64,000 nucleotides of DNA, from assembly GCA_028753945.1 (NCBI GenBank), contig JAPNXP010000002.1, forward strand, positions 5,022,001 through 5,086,000, given 5' to 3'. The DNA is from Hexactinellida sp. DTS-2022. Lineage: Eukaryota; Porifera; Hexactinellida. A program made the position numbers and the translations under genes. How positions within the stretch are numbered: position 1 is the first letter of the stretch; each line of letters begins with the position of its first letter. Below the pieces are notes generated by a model that worked only from the letters and a program-made list of their open reading frames with translations, was not told the DNA's origin and made no database searches. This document shows, in pieces, positions 34,311-46,115 of the stretch.

Positions 34311-35204
34311 CGTAGGTAGCGTTAATTTTAATGGAGTTTAATGACAAAATTATAGAACAATACATATCTTAGACTATCCAAAACCAGTTCATAACATCAG
34401 TTTTGATTTTTGAATAAATCTTGCAAATAGTGATTATACAATTTGTTATTGCTAGCCATTGTATTTCTGAGATCTGGGCAAATTGGGAGTTGCTGGCACC
34501 TTCCGGGCCACAGTCCCAGGATAAGGGAGGTTTGAGTGTACGTACTTGTGAATTCGACGTTTCTTCAATTTAATTGTAGTTTTTTACAATTGTTTGAATC
34601 AAATAGAATGCAATATTGGAAAAAAATTTACTTTAATGAATTGAGTTTACTATTGATGATATTTACAAAATAACTACTTTATATTAAATATTTGGTAATT
34701 TTTGCATAACTAAAGCATAATTAATTTTGACCCAAGCTGGCGCAGACTGTGAATGCTGAAACTAAATGTTAATTCAATTTCAATTTCAATTGAAAATCAT
34801 AATGAAGTGAATTTGATATCTTAATGTGTCTATCTGCTGAGCAACTATCCCGAAGGCACAACCCACCTTCTAAGGCACAACACAACTTACACCAGCTTTT
34901 AAGGGTGTCCACGCATGGAAATATATCAGAAATTACCTGAAAAACATAACATAACCCGATTTTTCTTTTTTGTGCCTAGCAAGACTAAACGATCATATCT
35001 AACGTTTGTACATGGTTTTGAGTCTTTTACAAGCGTATTTTCATGGTTATGATCACTTTTGTACAGCGGTTCACTGGTTTTACCCCTTAGATCGATTCTA
35101 AGCACTCTTTACCTCAACAATGGTATGACTGGTGGTATCATTACTCTATACAAGTAATAACTGACGAAAATAATTAACAATTGATCAAAAAAAATAATTA
35201 GAAA
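34311..35204. other. No gene seen
   Basis: AT-rich unique sequence. Confidence 0.4.
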
Positions 35205-35725
35205 GTGAAAATCTGAACCTTTATGGCCTATTATCTCATTCGAGGGTACGTTTTCTGCTCCGTTTTTTTTCTCAGACACCCGAGGTGCTAAAAACAAAAA
35301 TTACGTCTCAAAATACTCGCAATACCCGACTTCCTATCCGTCAATAATACATTTTGTGACCCTAACACGCACATTTTTCAAAATGATCCATATATGGGCA
35401 TGTAATGTGCCCATTTTTGATGACGCAGCAAATTTCCTCTCTCCCACTATATAGACTCTAGAGTTTAGCTCTAACCATCTAATCACCTCAATATCCCATT
35501 ACAAACTCATTGGAAGAACAAATGAGACCATTATCCAAATGGTTACAGTCCTATAAATTCACATACCCATATATGGTGGTGTCATTTCAGTGATGTCACC
35601 ATAAACCTTGAAACTAATAAATATGCGATAGCTTAGCTCTAAATTCCTAGACATATCAACTTTCCATTTCATGTTAGTAGGTAAAGTTTAATATGGTATA
35701 AAAATAATTTCCACATGATTGCAAC
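35205..35725 (-). repeat. Old dispersed repeat, reverse orientation
   Basis: In reverse it shows the GGGCACAT...GCCCATATATGG core, GTCACAAAATG, and the TTAGAGCTAAACTCTAGAG and ACAAATGAGACCATTATCC segments also found at about 130-350. Confidence 0.65.
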
Positions 35726-36340
35726 CGCTCTGTACCCATTTTCTAGGAATATTTGGATTGACCAGATGCCGGGGTCTATGCCCAAAGATTTTTTAAATAA
35801 TACAAGAGATTAAGACTCAAAAAAATTTATGCCCAACAAATGATACTTACTTTAAAAGTCGTAAGACCTTTTAACCTTATTCTGCTCAATTTTGTGAGAT
35901 AATGAGTCAAATGTGTTCAGGTTGTGGAAAATTGAAACCTTTTCGGTCTCCAGTCCCTTCAATAATATAAATTTGCACTCAGTAGCAAAATATCACAATT
36001 CTGCGACCTTACACTTTTAAAATAGATATAGTAGAAGAACTGTAGTGAATTAGAACATTCTAGAACAAGTTTTAACTAGTTAGAAAATTTTTCTTAACAC
36101 TGTTATATAGGATTAACGAAATAATTCTATTTTTAAAATAATCAATCTAATCACAAAGAATTTACTTTCACAATGAAATTACAATATTTCTAAATTCCAA
36201 TATCAATGCCAGACCACAGGAGTAGGAGTGCTAAATATATACTCAATAGAAGATATCCATAGGAATGTAAATATTACTTCCGTGAATACCGTTAAACCGA
36301 TATTAATCTTCTGAGCAACTATACCGATCGTTACAAAATC
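35726..36340. other. No gene seen
   Basis: AT-rich unique sequence. Confidence 0.4.
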
Positions 36341-36344
36341 TTAT

Positions 36345-36540
36345 AATTTACAAGATGCACAATTTCGTTAGTTACCCAATTATCAATTTAATTACCCAAC
36401 TAATAAAAATCTTTCAATTTACAAGATGTTACAATTTCGTTTATTACTCAATTATCAACTTAATTACCCAAATGTTGCAAATTTCCTGCGATTTACTAGA
36501 TGTTGCACTTTGGTTAGTTACTCAATTATCATTTAATATG
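36345..36540. repeat. Tandem repeat, three copies of about 67 bp
   Basis: Units contain ACAAGATG(TT)ACAATTTCGTT, ACTCAATTATCAA and AATTACCCAA. A 62-codon plus frame across it is a repeat translation. Confidence 0.7.
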
Positions 36541-36639
36541 TAATATTATCTAAAAGGTGTTGCACTACTTGTTGCATATTCTTATATAAATTTCAAATCA
36601 ATTGAGTCAATTTTGTAACAGTTATTAACGAAATAGTCA

Positions 36640-36815
36640 CCATGTGATGTCACAATCACTATATTTCGCTTAGAAAACCAATAGACCCTTGTTCCTATAC
36701 GAAACGACACCTAACTACAAAATTTCAGCTCTCTAGGTTGTATGGTCTTTCCAAGTAATTCTGGACAAACAAACACACAAACACACAAGAATTGTGTTTT
36801 TAATATATATTAGAT
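36640..36815. repeat. Element-tail-like segment with (ACAA/ACAC) repeats
   Basis: AAAATTTCAGCTCTCTAGG then GGACAAACAAACACAC. The layout recalls 3' tails of retroposons or non-autonomous elements in invertebrates. No second copy in the window. Confidence 0.3.
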
Positions 36816-36926
36816 GGATTAATTTGATCATAAAATATCCAGTTCATTTATTAATCTATTCCTATTATATTTTCGAAACTTGGTATATATATCCCATTCT
36901 CAAAATACCTAAACTGTATATGTATA

Positions 36927-37186
36927 CCGTATTTATTCGAATAGTAGCCTAGGCGATTATTGTTTTTTAGGCCATTTTCTGACCAATAATTTTTGTGACT
37001 TTTCGAGAATATCACATGTTGATACAATTTATTTAGTATAGTCGGTTGATAATCTTATTGCGACTAATATTAGATAAATAAATTTTCTCAGGGTACCCGT
37101 GATAAATTTGCATTTGCTAATTTGGGGGGGCTATTATTGGAAGTAGGCGATTATTCGAATAGGGGCTACTATTAGAGTATATACGG
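36927..37186. mobile_element. CCGTATTT-type MITE, 260 bp, second copy
   Basis: TA-flanked (36925-36926, 37187-37188), ends CCGTATTTATTCGAATAG / ATTAGAGTATATACGG. Same length and internal AGGCGATTATT blocks as 26797-27056. Confidence 0.87.
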
Positions 37187-37522
37187 TATTCTGAATTGTT
37201 CCAGTAATTGGAATTTAATAATTATATATATGGAAAATTTATTTGACTTATTACTGACCCATAACATTTGAATTTCAAATTTGTATAAAGAAGAATTCAA
37301 AAAAATTAATTTACGAAATTTTATACATACTGTATAATGACTGTGAAGGAATACACTTATAATATCGCAAACTCCTGACCTCAGGTAAGTTGGTCTACAG
37401 GTAAGTAAAATGGAGTATGAATTGCATTCCATCTTTTCTACGAGTGTCGCCTCGATTAAAGCGTTCATGGGAGCAGCAGAATCATGATGAGCCTTGATAG
37501 AGCTTACTAATAAATAATACAA
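37172..37522 (-). CDS. Hypothetical frame, possible exon
   Basis: A 116-codon frame on minus. Only the first 35 residues (SSIKAHHDSAAPMNALIEA then TLVEKMECNS) have a coding-like mix; the remainder is hydrophobic AT-rich translation and its end runs into a MITE. An acceptor-like TTTATTAG precedes the good part. On the opposite strand two consensus splice donors lie at about 37384 and 37402. I cannot decide which strand, if either, carries an exon. Confidence 0.2.
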   Translation of the reverse strand: MYYLLVSSIKAHHDSAAPMNALIEATLVEKMECNSYSILLTCRPTYLRSGVCDIISVFLHSHYTVCIKFRKLIFLNSSLYKFEIQMLWVSNKSNKFSIYIIIKFQLLEQFRIPYIL

Positions 37523-37892
37523 TTATACCTTAGTTTAAACTAGTATTACAATTAATATACATTATAACTTATAATAAGTAATCAAATATTATTTGTTCAA
37601 ATCTATTAAAATATTTATGGATGGAAATATCAACACCATTGATACATCTATCCCTTGAATTAGAGACAGTTTATTAACTGGTTTTATTGTTTTACATAAA
37701 TAGATTATAATTTTATTATGCAAATCGAAATTCCTACTCCTCTCTCACCTGTCAACTCCGAATGTCATGCATTAATTATGTTACACCCAAAAACACCATC
37801 TTAGCTTTAGAAAAAATATAAGAAAACATTAGATAAGAAAATAGAACAGATCAAAATAAAAACAACATGAACCTATTATCATAGGTCTACAT

Positions 37893-38144
37893 ATGGAAAT
37901 AAAAACCCAGGAACAAAATATTCAAAACTCACAGGCAAAATTTCTCAGACAGCTTGAAGTAAATAGAGAACTGAAAGACATTCTCGCTGCACAAAATAAT
38001 CGGCATAATGAAGAGATGATAAGCATAAACGAATTAATCAACAGCCAACATTTGAAAAACAAACTCATAAATCGAAAATACAATCCCTCAAATCCAGAAT
38101 ACAAGGAATGGAAAACTCGTGCAAAAATTATTCTGAAATTTTGA
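37893..38144 (+). CDS. Hypothetical coiled-coil ORF
   Basis: An 83-codon frame rich in Glu, Gln, Asn and Lys, with helix-like heptads in residues 5-60 (FLRQLEVNRELKDILAAQ) and a C-terminal NPSNPEYKEWKTRAK. No family known to me. It lies just upstream of a TTAA MITE (38242). It resembles the short coiled-coil frame at 14640 only in character. Confidence 0.25.
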   Translation: MEIKTQEQNIQNSQAKFLRQLEVNRELKDILAAQNNRHNEEMISINELINSQHLKNKLINRKYNPSNPEYKEWKTRAKIILKF

Positions 38145-38237
38145 AAAGTTTAAAAATATATATTTCTATTCCTAATATACTATATACACGTATATATATT
38201 ATTATTGCTTAATATTATTATAATTATAGTATAATTG

Positions 38238-38963
38238 TTAAGGTTAAATTACCCCACGTGAATGAAAGTTCTTGTATTAATCTGTAATTGTGAGAAATAT
38301 ATACCTATACGATACAAATCAATAAACCAAAAAGAAAATGTCCCTATCTATTATACTTTTTATTTTTTGTCGGTTTCAAAATTTGGCTAATACAAATCTC
38401 CCATAGGGCGATTTCCAAAAGTGGTGGTCGATATTATGCGGTAATTTGGCAATGCAATTATCAATGTTTGTCATCAGAAAAAATATTTAAAGATTATAAG
38501 CGTACGGAGTAGGTAGACGGTTTACATTTTTGAATTATGACTTGGAATTTTTTTTATCAAGCATTTTATCAAATTTCGCATGAAAAGATGACCTTTTTAT
38601 TCATTTTTTGGTTTCAAAAGGTCGCAATATTTTTTATTTAGATCTTATCAAAATTCTAAACCACTCACCAACCGCCCATAACGATGATCTTTCTGATAGA
38701 TCACACAGTACAGGTCTTTAGCAAATAATGATCTTGCAAACTACACACTTATCAGGTGGAGTCGAAAAAATCCCCCTATGGGACTTTTGTATTAGCATAA
38801 TACTGCAAGCTCAATAATTTCGAATTTATAGAAGATAATTAGATTTCGTTTTCAGTTTCGATATAGCTATAATCTCTTCCATCATATATGTGAAATTCAA
38901 ACTCCCACCTTCAAAACTAGATTCATGTGTTTTTTGGGTGAATCTGCCGTAATTTAACCTTAA
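38238..38963. mobile_element. TTAA MITE family 1, complete copy
   Basis: TTAA at 38238-38241 and 38960-38963 around a 718-bp element, almost identical in length and sequence to 5312-6030. Confidence 0.92.
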
Positions 38964-38992
38964 AGAATAAACTTATATGACTCAAATATTTA

Positions 38993-39519
38993 GGCCCCTC
39001 TTTGGTTAAAAAAATTAATTGAGATTAGACTGTTTTCGTATAGTGCACAGTGAAGTTTAGATACATAAAAAATTTCAAGTCAATCTGAGCCCTTCTTTTG
39101 CTGTCACCACCAGTTTTTGCTGAGGAATGTGTGTATCACCATGAAAAGCTCAATTCTCAAATAGAATAAATATTCTTTTGGCTCAGCTATTCTCAAATTT
39201 GGTTCAAATTATTTGAAAACAAGTCTAAACTAATGGAGACATATGTAATTCGTGATGATTTTCCAAACTAACCTCGCATCCAAACTTTGGGAGTTTTAGC
39301 CCTTTGAAGTCACATTTCGACTGCCAATTTTGTACTATTTGACGAATTATGCAAATTTTGCGTTCCAAGTCGAACTTGAAAGATATAGAATTCTTGAAGT
39401 TTGTCTGCTAGATGTTAGTTTGAAAGATCATCCCGAATTACATATGTCCTCATTAGATTAGACTTGGTTTCAAACAATTTGGACCAAATTTGAGAAAAGG
39501 TGTAAAGCTGAACCGGCCT
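38993..39519 (+). repeat. Fold-back repeat with palindromic arms
   Basis: Begins GGCCCCTCTTTGGTTAA. After ATGAAAAGCTC the segment 39175-39500 is an imperfect palindrome (CAAATTTGGTTC...GGACCAAATTTG outer, AAACTAACCTCG...AGATGTTAGTTT inner). Ends GCTGAACCGGCCTTAA. Same architecture at 61700-62280 and inside the TTAA family 3 elements. Confidence 0.7.
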
Positions 39520-39884
39520 TAACTTATTTAATTAATATGAGTGGTATTTGAGGACAGTAAGCCCGCGAAGCGGCAGTTAATTAATTGTGTTGCGTAGTGT
39601 GTAACACACGAACAACCAAAACTCGCGAAGCGATTTTTGTGAGAGAGTTATCCGTCAAGAAGCGACCGAGACCGAAGGGCTCGTTTGAAATAATATATGT
39701 AAGTATTTTTATTGTGTCCTGGATTTAAATACGATCATGCATCACTGTTTTAATTTATCAGAAGCTGGAGTAGTTAAAAGCGGACTCTAAACTTAGTTCA
39801 CAATATGTTTGCACTTGTTGACAGCTTCAAAGAAGTCTCTTGAGTTTTGAATCTTATAGATAGGGTTAGAGGCTCCGGATCAAT
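39520..39884. other. No gene; CGCGAAGCG motifs
   Basis: Contains CCCGCGAAGCGG, CTCGCGAAGCGATT and AAGCGACCGAGACCGAAGG within 150 bp, a local G+C-rich patch. Similar TCGCTCGCTGCGCTCGCTCG occurs at about 15868 and CGCTTCGCTTGCTCGCTC at about 62608. Possibly a SINE-like remnant. Confidence 0.35.
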
Positions 39885-40215
39885 CGGTACAGAGAAGTTC
39901 TGCCCCTGACCGTTAGGGTATGTAAAAGTGTGGGTATATCTTCGACAAATAAGTATAAATAGAGTCAAACCAAAGTGGACTGGACGAGCAATATACTAAG
40001 TGGTCAGTCTTCCCCTCCCCCTAGCCAGGACTACCAGTTGAATTTCGGGTGTATATTAGAGAAATATAATTAAAAATATTCAAACAAAGTGGAACCTGAC
40101 AACAATATACTAATTGGACAGTCTTCCGCCACCTCTGGACGATAGTGCCGGATGAAGTGCTGGTGAGATTAGAGAAATATGCATAAAATAGTCATGCAAA
40201 GTGGACCCTGACAAA
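39885..40215 (+). repeat. Satellite array, about three monomers
   Basis: Boxes GTCAAACCAAAGTGGAC, ACTAAGTGGTCAGTC and GTCATGCAAAGTGGACC identify it. The last monomer is cut where a TTAA MITE fragment begins. Confidence 0.8.
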
Positions 40216-40448
40216 CAAATACCTATGTAAATTACCGCATAATATCGACCACCACTTTTGGAAATCGCCCTATGGGAGATTTGTATTAGCCAAATTTTGA
40301 AACCGACAAAAAATAAAAAGTATAATAGATAGGGACATTTTCTTTTTGGTTTATTGATTTGTATCGTATAGGTATATATTTCTCACAATTACAGATTAAT
40401 ACAAGAACTTTCATTCACGTGGGGGTAATTTAACCTTAAACTCATTAA
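40216..40448. repeat. Truncated TTAA MITE family 1, reverse
   Basis: About 222 bp of the MITE left end in reverse, from AATTACCGCATAATATCGACC to GTAATTTAACCTTAA. The other two thirds are missing and satellite DNA abuts. Confidence 0.85.
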
Positions 40449-42037
40449 GGCCCGTCTTTACTCAAGATGGAAATCGACATTAGAGTGTTTTTGGATAGTA
40501 TCCAGTATCGTCTAGCTGCACTGAAAATTTCAGGTGAATCTGACATCTACTTTTTCAGTATAGACTATTTTAAAGCATAGGAATGTGTACATCATCACCC
40601 AAAGGTCACTTTTCAAATGAAATAAAAATTCCGGGAGCGCGCCCGGTCACAGTTTTGCTACAAATTTGTTGAAACCAAGTTTAAACTAATGAATACATAT
40701 GGTCTGAGGTAACGAACCTTGATTTATTCTTTACAATCCAAACTTTCAAAGTTATAGACCTTTAAAATTCGACTTTGACTGCCATTTTTCATAATTTTGA
40801 CGAATTTTGAAGAATTTATTGGCTGGGCAGTTAAAGTCTGACTTCAAAAGGCTGGGATTTTGAAAGTTTGAATTGTAGAGAATAAATCAAGGTTCCTTAC
40901 CTCAGAACATATGCATTCTTCAGTTTAGACTTGGTCTCAACCAATTTGGACCAAAATTGTGACCGGGCGCGCTCCCGGAATCTTTTTTTAAATTTACTTT
41001 TCGCACTATTTGAACATGATCAGAATGAATTTATATTGTTGCAATCATTAGGATAATGGTTCAATTTGTTCTTCCAGTGTGTTTGCAATACTATATGGGT
41101 GATATTTGAAATTTAATGCTAGAATCTAGAGTTTATTTATCAGGAGTTGTAAATTTGCTAAATCATCAAAAATTGGCACATTTCTATGCCCATATATGGT
41201 CATTTTGAAAATGGAGTTAGTTAGGCTCACAAAATGTATTATGGACGGATAGGAAGTCGGGTAGTGCGAGCATTTTGCACACAAAATTGTAATTGTATGT
41301 CCACGGGTTTGTGAGAAACCATAATATAAAATCACAGGGACCACCCAATGAGATGAACATTTTGAAAAGTTTATTTGTTGAAAGGGTCACAGATTTGGTC
41401 AAAATTTAATGAAATCAAGTTTAAACTATTAAATACACTTCTATTTAGGGAATGATCCTAACTCTAAGCTTCACAATGCAAATCTTCAAAGTTATAGCCA
41501 TTTGAAGTTAGATTTGTCAACTTGGCAGTCGAAATCTAAGTTCAATTGGCTATAACTCTAAAATTTGATTTAGAATGGTATAAATTTTGGTATACACCCA
41601 AATTACATATGCAATTATGCTAATGTATAAATAATAACGTGAATGATTGAAAATTGAGACTGTGCGAGCCTATAAAACTCTATACATTTGAAAAAACACC
41701 TTTCATGATGACCTGCACATTCCTGGCACATATAATGGTCACTACAGCAAAACGAGATATCAGATTCACCTGAAATTTGAAATGTAGCTATTCTTTATAG
41801 GGTGCTATCCAAAAACAATCAAATCTCAATTTCTCTGACGAGCATTGTAGGGCCGGAAATTACTAACACTGAATTTGGCAAGATAACAGAGATTTTTCGC
41901 TTTCACATTGCCATAACGTGTTAAAAACTTCTCAGAATTAAAAAAAAAAATTCCAGCTGATCTTCCCGATAATACTACATATAATAATGAAATAAACTCA
42001 AAAATAGTAATTTTGAAATCTTGAGTAAATATCTGCC
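40449..42037 (+). mobile_element. TTAA element family 3, copy 2 (1589 bp)
   Basis: TTAA at 40445-40448 and 42038-42041. Same length by my count as 32192-33780 and very similar throughout, with the fold-back at 40628-40982. Left and right flanks differ from those of copy 1, so these are two insertions and not a segmental duplication. Confidence 0.9.
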
Positions 42038-42041
42038 TTAA

Positions 42042-42404
42042 ATATATAATTAACTAATTAAATAATTAATTATTGATCATTAAGATGCAATGTTAACATT
42101 TTAATTCTGATAGCGGATTTGAATTCCAAATGGTTAAATTACTCTAAGTACATAATTTCAAATCAATCCGAATATTTTCTACTGTGATTCAGCCACATTT
42201 CCATTTGTGCCACTTATGCCACAAGTGGCACATGGCAGAAACGCTTGTGCCACTTCGTGGAATTTTTCTAAATTTAAATGAAATCGCAATATTTTGCAAT
42301 GTATATGTATAATAAGATATTTATAGTCATTTCAGAATAGTTTAGATAGCTGTTAATAAGTTACCAGGCGAGTATTGTCTGTGCACTAAAATTCCTATTG
42401 TTCA
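42042..42404 (+). repeat. Dispersed unit that precedes satellite arrays, copy 2
   Basis: Matches 9650-10040 through CACTTATGCCACAAGTGGCAC and TATTGTTCAAATTCTTTTGG. Confidence 0.7.
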
Positions 42405-42650
42405 AATTCTTTTGGCTGCTTAGTGTATATTAACGAAATAATTATAATTAGAGTCAAACCAAAGTGGACTCGACAAACAATATATTTTGTGTACAGTCTT
42501 CACTTCCCCCAGGCCAGTAGTACCAGTTGAAGTGTGGGCCTATATTAAAGAAATAAGCATGATTGAAGTCAACAAAAATTGACCCTAACTATAAATACCT
42601 AGGGGGAAGGCTCCCTCTGCCCCAGTTCGTTATGGCCTGTTAAACGGATA
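42405..42650 (+). repeat. Satellite array, about two monomers
   Basis: Boxes AGAGTCAAACCAAAGTGGAC and CCAGTAGTACCAGTTGAAGTG. Continuous with the preceding dispersed unit. Confidence 0.75.
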
Positions 42651-42699
42651 TTGGTATTTGGAATGTTACATTAAACATTTTATCCGGATCAAGTGAGAT

Positions 42700-43720
42700 T
42701 TGTTGGATATACTCCGATTTTATCAGTTAGTAATTCTAGACAATGTAATTAATTTTGAAGAGCTCAAGCTGCTACTGTTGATTCATGAATAACTCTTATG
42801 ACAAGTATGACATCTTGACGCTCTAGAATAGAAGTGAAACAAGATTTCGAAGTCAGGCGTTTGGCAAGTTTGGTTTCACTGAATTGTAAAGGAAACTGAG
42901 TCTCTGACATCCCAAAAAGAAGCTGAACATAATCTCAAAGCAAAGGAACAGAAATTTGTGTGAAAATTGTTGAAATTAGGATAAGCGAAAGTTTTGCTAT
43001 CTGATTTTTGAATTTAGGCAATTATTCGAAATGTTTTTCGAATGTGGACAAAATAAAACGCAAGAAAAAGTGGCCTGTTGATATCATAAGGATGAGGTAC
43101 TCGAGTCTCTAGCTTACCAACAGGTGAAAACAATTTGAAGATTTCACATTTAGAGGACAGTTATTAGTTGGAATTACCTGAACCAGTAGTCCACAAAGTT
43201 CAATATCTTCAATACAAAATTGTAATTCAAAAAATATCTTTATAGCAGAGATAGATGCGTATGGCAATAAACGGACTATACAGGACCATTTTTTATGAGA
43301 CAATACCATGATAGTAAATACTGTTTTGGTTGGATCATCAGGATTAAGATTAGAACCAACTAAATTACCTACCTTCTAAGATATGTCCGATTTGATGTGT
43401 ATTTCATCCATTTGGATGATGACATGCTTTTGTAGAAAGATAGTTAGTCGCTTGTTTTAGAAAATAGAAGAATTCATTTCTAAATCCAAAAGGGTGATGT
43501 AGCTTTTTTAAGTTATGGAAGTGTGGAAGAGATATACAAGGTAAACTCAGGAGATACTTGGAGCAACCTGGCGAAATAAGATGTTTTTAAGTGCCAAAAT
43601 TTGATTGATCAAATAATGTCTTCGTATGTTTTAAGGAATGAGGCTATTTTCTAGCTGGTAAAGAATGAATTGAGGTACAGACAGATCTGAACAATTGAAA
43701 ATTAATCAGAAGAAGAAACT
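42700..43720 (-). pseudogene. P-superfamily transposase, central part
   Basis: Read on minus from 43720: KYLLSLPCISLPHFHNLKKL, then HVIIQMDEIHIKSDIS (first catalytic Asp at about 43410), NLNPDDPTKTVFTI, HKKWSCIVRLLPYASIS, PLNVKSSNCFHLL, a degraded LETRVPHPYD, AFYFVHIRKTF, and finally LERQDVILVIRVIHEST-like sequence near 42790. The order equals 27440-28240 of the plus-strand P element, and wording such as HKKWSCI is shared. THAP finger and C-terminal part are absent; the downstream side runs into satellite DNA. Several stops and shifts. Confidence 0.82.
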
Positions 43721-43724
43721 TTTT

Positions 43725-44360
43725 CAATTGCTTGATGTATATGTTCCATTGCCAAATAATAAGGGTAGCGTAGGTACATTCGGGATTAGAGGTATTAGAG
43801 GAGATAGGCTGGTGTAGAATTCATAATTTTGACCTAAAATTGATTCAATCAGTCGAATATGATATCATTTATAGAGCATATAAAGAGACGGATAACATCA
43901 CCGTTATAAAATGATTTTATAAACAATTCGAATTAAAAATATCAAGTAAACATCGACTAAATATTTGTACTTGCCAGCACATTCTTCCTTTGGAAGGACA
44001 TTTATGTTGAATTCAAGCGATATCCCTGTTGACTTTCTGTTGCCCTTTCTTCTTTTCTGCATGTACATATAGATGTTATCCCGGTCCAATGGGTAAATGA
44101 AGGACTGCTCATTTTATCTAATTTATTTTATCTAATTTATTCGTTTTCAAACCTGAGATAAAGTTTCGGTACCACTATAGTATATAGTTTAGATTATGTC
44201 GAATATTCGGGTAAATTAAGGCGCGTAAAAAATTGAGGCGAGAAGAATTGAACGTAGACTGCCGGAGTGATTTTCAAGAAAAAAGCATACGCTGTAGTTC
44301 TTTGTATTTAAAATTTAGAACCTATTAATTTGAAATCCACCAAGAGCACAATAATATATT
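43725..44360. other. No gene seen
   Basis: AT-rich; a 61-codon minus frame at 43904-44089 has no family. Confidence 0.35.
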
Positions 44361-44530
44361 AACGCTGTTTCCGCCCATCGAGATGGAGTGAGTATATACA
44401 ACACACTACTCGTTTATCCTAGTAAGCCAATATTTTCAGTTCTATAAGGAGTGTATATGTAGGCTATTTTAAGACTACTAGTGCTCTAATATAAGGCTTC
44501 TAAGTACAGATTTTTTTTGAAATTCTATAT

Positions 44531-45237
44531 TTAAGGTTCAGGTATCCTCTAGAGTACTTCTACCATAACTATTCACCCGAATGAATTAATTTTTTTAACG
44601 CGGGTTTACTTCATCCTCAGGATGCCAAAAATACAATAATATTGGCAAATAAACTAATAGAGGAAAATTCTTTTTTATAATTTTACCATTTTTGCGGAAT
44701 AGATCAATGAGAAAAGATAAACAATACCAAGAATATTATTGATAAAATGTGTTTAGCTGGATGTAATATAACTTTTGAGTGCAGGAATTGTGAATATCTA
44801 CATTTTTCTGGATTTCAAATACTTTTATGTGTTGTCGATTTTCAAATGAAGATTTTCCTTATCCAAAATCCTAAAAACAGATGAACTATTCATACTAGGG
44901 TAAATCGCAGCACTTAAAAGTTGTATCTTTACGAGATCTCTCCGAAACCGTTGAGTTTTTGATTCTACTACCAAAATTGACAAAATGACTTCTTCCGCAA
45001 TTCTGAAAATGTTAGTTTTGAGATAGCGGCTTTTGAAAAAAAAATTTACATCAATTATTCCTAAATTGAGGTGACCAAAGTGTGTCAAACTGGAAAAATA
45101 ATAGGAATCTTTCTTAGAAATCTCTTGAGAGTACTCATTGGTATCAATACAATCCCAAAATGCAATAAAAGAGAAATAGACAATGATTTGGATTTTATCT
45201 AAATATTCGAAATTTCTAGAGTATACCTGAACCTTAA
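44531..45237. mobile_element. TTAA MITE family 2, copy 1
   Basis: TTAA at 44531-44534 and 45234-45237; 699 bp with ends GGTTCAGGTATCCTCTAGAG / CTAGAGTATACCTGAACC. An 87-codon minus frame inside (44825-45088) is not conserved in other copies. Confidence 0.88.
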
Positions 45238-45699
45238 GCTCCCATATAGAATAATATAGTACTAAAAGCTTACTTTTGAAGAATTGATAAAGATTACAAA
45301 AATGTGATTAGGTCTAACTCTAATCCATTCTATCAGATCTCCTTGAGGTCCTCTGGGAAGGTGCTAATATCAAAAAGTCAAATTTTTCATCGGAATTGGT
45401 CGATTCTAGGAAAAACGGACGGTTTTTCAACATTTGAGCCGCATTTTTGCTCCCAAAGGTGTCTAGATTTTAATTAAATACGAAATCGGACAATCGGAAC
45501 TGAAACAGGTCTTAGTTTACATATTATGGTGCTATATTCCAAATCTCAGCGATATAACTTCAAAAAGTTCCCCAAAACTAAGCTTTGAAAATAGTGGCAT
45601 GCTATAATTAGTTACGGTGGTTTTCAAGTGGCAGAGAGGATTTGCGACACGTCTACAGCAAAGAATATTGATTCGGGAAGGAATTGAAATCGGCCATCT

Positions 45700-46110
45700 T
45701 GCTGGAATTCAATCACTGATAGTGCCTGAAAGTTAGAACTAAGATCCAGTTAGCTTTTGAATTTGGATTTTCTCAATTTTGATGATTACATGACACTCCT
45801 TATATGGGCATTCGAGATTATTAGCAAGGTAACCATTTGGTTTTGAGTGATTTTTGACTTTGCAATGATTTAGAAATGATATATCAATGTGATAGTAATT
45901 TAGAGCTAAGCTCTAGAGTCTCCCGTTTAGGAGATACAAATTTGCATGTGTCATCAAAATTGGTCACATTCACACTACCATATAGGGCAATATCGAAAAC
46001 GGTGCGTCCTAGGCTCACAAAATGTATTATTCACATATGGGAAACCATGTGTTCTGATCATTTTTCACTAGTCTAACTTGAATTAATCTCTTTTCCTCTC
46101 TGAGTTACAA
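45700..46110 (+). repeat. Old dispersed repeat (GGTCACAT core)
   Basis: Corresponds in order to 31955-32187 plus 33785-33920, without an insertion, and so marks the empty-site arrangement of the young element at 32192. Confidence 0.65.
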
Positions 46111-46115
46111 ATTAG

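Noticed and set aside
32188-42041. Segmental duplication of 32-34 kb and 40-42 kb
   Set aside because: Identity stops exactly at TTAA on both sides in both places and flanks differ, which indicates two insertions.
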